Assembly (NCBI GenBank): GCA_016789755.1
Contig: JAEUQG010000138.1
Location: 1 to 39,615 of the forward strand
Direction: 5' to 3'
DNA from: Bryobacterales bacterium
GTDB lineage: Bacteria > Acidobacteriota > Terriglobia > Bryobacterales > Bryobacteraceae
Length of the DNA: 39,615 bases
The notes beneath the pieces are model-generated. The model was not told the DNA's origin and did no database searches. It saw only the letters and a program-made list of their open reading frames with translations. The translations under genes and the position numbers were made by a program. Shown piece after piece: positions 38,847-39,615 of the stretch (positions are counted from its first letter, which is position 1; each line of letters opens with the position of its first letter).

Positions 38847-39615
38847 ATGGAAATAGACGGAACAGTCGTGCTGATCACCGGAGCCTCGGAGGGAATCGGC
38901 GCAGCCTGCGCGCAGGCCCTGCGTGGCGCGGGTGCAAAAGTTGCGCTGATGGCTCGAACCGAAGAGAAACTCCATCGTCTCACCGGCCCAGAAGACCTGG
39001 CAATTCCCGGCGATGTCACCAACCCGCAAGACCGGGGCCGAGCCGTCGAACAAACCCTCGCCCGCTTCCAGCAAATCGACCTTCTCATCAACAATGCCGG
39101 CGCCGGTCTTTACGCCCCATCCTGGAACGCGCCTATGGACGAAACGCGCTACCTGTACGAATTGAACCTCTTCGCCCCTCTGGCCATGATCCAACTGGTC
39201 GCCCCCTCCATGCGCCGGCGCCGCCGCGGCATGATTGTGAACATCGCATCCATTGCCGGCAAAGTCACCCTTCCGTGGCTGACTCTGTATTCCGCCTCCA
39301 AATATGCACTCGGCTCCCTCACGGACGGACTCCGCATGGAACTTCGCCGCGACGGCATCCATGCCATGACTGTTTGCCCCGGCTACGTCTCCACCCGCTT
39401 CCAGGATCACGTCCTGCATGGACAGCCGCCGGAGCACGTGCGCCGCACCAGGCTGTTCAAGATCACCCCGGAACGCTGCGCCCACGATATCGTGCAAGGC
39501 ATCCGCCGCAACGCCCGCACCGTCGTCACCCCTGCCAGCGGCTGGGCGTTCATATTGCTCGAACGGCTGTTCCCCAATTGGGTGGACCGCAAACTCGAAG
39601 ACATCTATTTTCGCG
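38847..39615 (+). CDS. Short-chain dehydrogenase/reductase (runs off the right edge)
   Basis: The first 256 codons of an SDR oxidoreductase. The cofactor-binding motif is TGASEGIG (11-18), followed by D56 (PGDVTN), N82-N-A-G85, N107 in YELNLF, S135 in NIASIAG and the catalytic Y148-S-A-S-K152. R37 after the second strand suggests a preference for NADP. The C-terminal part (PNWVDRKLEDIYF) is reached just before the window ends and the protein is probably nearly complete. It starts MEIDGTVVLITG at 38847; no other in-frame start fits. It is divergent from the LON-domain gene. The substrate is unknown. Confidence 0.9.
   Translation, partial: MEIDGTVVLITGASEGIGAACAQALRGAGAKVALMARTEEKLHRLTGPEDLAIPGDVTNPQDRGRAVEQTLARFQQIDLLINNAGAGLYAPSWNAPMDETRYLYELNLFAPLAMIQLVAPSMRRRRRGMIVNIASIAGKVTLPWLTLYSASKYALGSLTDGLRMELRRDGIHAMTVCPGYVSTRFQDHVLHGQPPEHVRRTRLFKITPERCAHDIVQGIRRNARTVVTPASGWAFILLERLFPNWVDRKLEDIYFR

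Noticed and set aside
1..39615. tRNA, rRNA, CRISPR arrays and insertion sequences
   Set aside because: I looked for T-loop-like words, spaced direct repeats and transposase motifs on both strands and found nothing convincing; this is a by-eye scan only.

Overview
The window reads as a GC-rich chromosomal segment of an acidobacterium, most likely of the Bryobacterales/Solibacter group. The case rests on gene families rather than any marker gene: a secreted protein ending in a TIGR03437-type 'Solibacter' domain, a giant TonB-dependent receptor with an N-terminal carboxypeptidase-regulatory domain, a CRTAC1 protein with FG-GAP repeats and an ASPIC/UnbV domain, twin-arginine-tagged sugar-isomerase-like and aldo/keto reductase proteins, and a BlaI/M56 pair. 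I see no rRNA, tRNA, CRISPR array, prophage or insertion sequence, and no gene-free stretch longer than about 230 bases.

Layout. 1-4.8 kb (minus strand): the front part of an SppA-type protease, a TIM-barrel isomerase-like protein, a TIGR03437 adhesin-like protein and a PLP amino-acid decarboxylase. 4.8-6.7 kb: blaI followed by an M56 peptidase fused to a carboxypeptidase-regulatory domain and a TonB C-terminal domain, behind an operator that overlaps an apparently leaderless promoter. 6.7-9.7 kb (minus): a PD-(D/E)XK nuclease-like protein, an S41 protease and an AraC-type regulator broken by a frameshift. 9.8-14.2 kb: a small membrane protein, a LolA-like secreted protein, and a tightly coupled hopanoid tailoring operon (hpnJ, two small four-helix transporter subunits, hpnI). 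14.2-16 kb (minus): a TIM-barrel protein behind a nucleotidyltransferase gene split by a +1 frameshift. 16-22.4 kb: TonB receptor, small secreted protein, CRTAC1 protein, YefM/YoeB-type toxin-antitoxin pair. 22.4-26.7 kb: secreted ThuA-like, DsbA-like and M28 peptidase proteins and a hypothetical protein. 26.7-29.6 kb: the classical cdaA-cdaR-glmM c-di-AMP/cell-wall operon. 29.7-33.1 kb: an exported redox operon (aldo/keto reductase, Cys/His-rich protein, di-heme peroxidase, sugar-binding lipoprotein). 33.1-36.2 kb (minus): a Flp-type pilin, a 731-residue secreted protein that resembles a phage tail fibre, and a 78-residue protein resembling the C-terminus of flagellar rod proteins, with unusually many inverted repeats between them. 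36.3-39.6 kb: a secreted propeller-like protein, a HAD hydrolase, a LON-substrate-binding-domain protein and the start of an SDR oxidoreductase.

Most worth following up: (1) the 33.1-36.2 kb appendage-like locus with its two structured leaders, one of which can fold into mutually exclusive hairpins around a Shine-Dalgarno sequence; (2) a roughly 75-bp dispersed repeat found twice, both times in the same orientation directly at the 3' end of a gene; (3) the paired small transporters inside the hopanoid operon; (4) two separate frameshifts (an AC-unit slip in the AraC gene and a +1 shift in the nucleotidyltransferase gene); (5) the leaderless blaI operator arrangement and the M56-TonB fusion; (6) a YoeB toxin lacking the usual catalytic glutamate. 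All functional assignments are from reading translations and motifs by eye; no database search was run.
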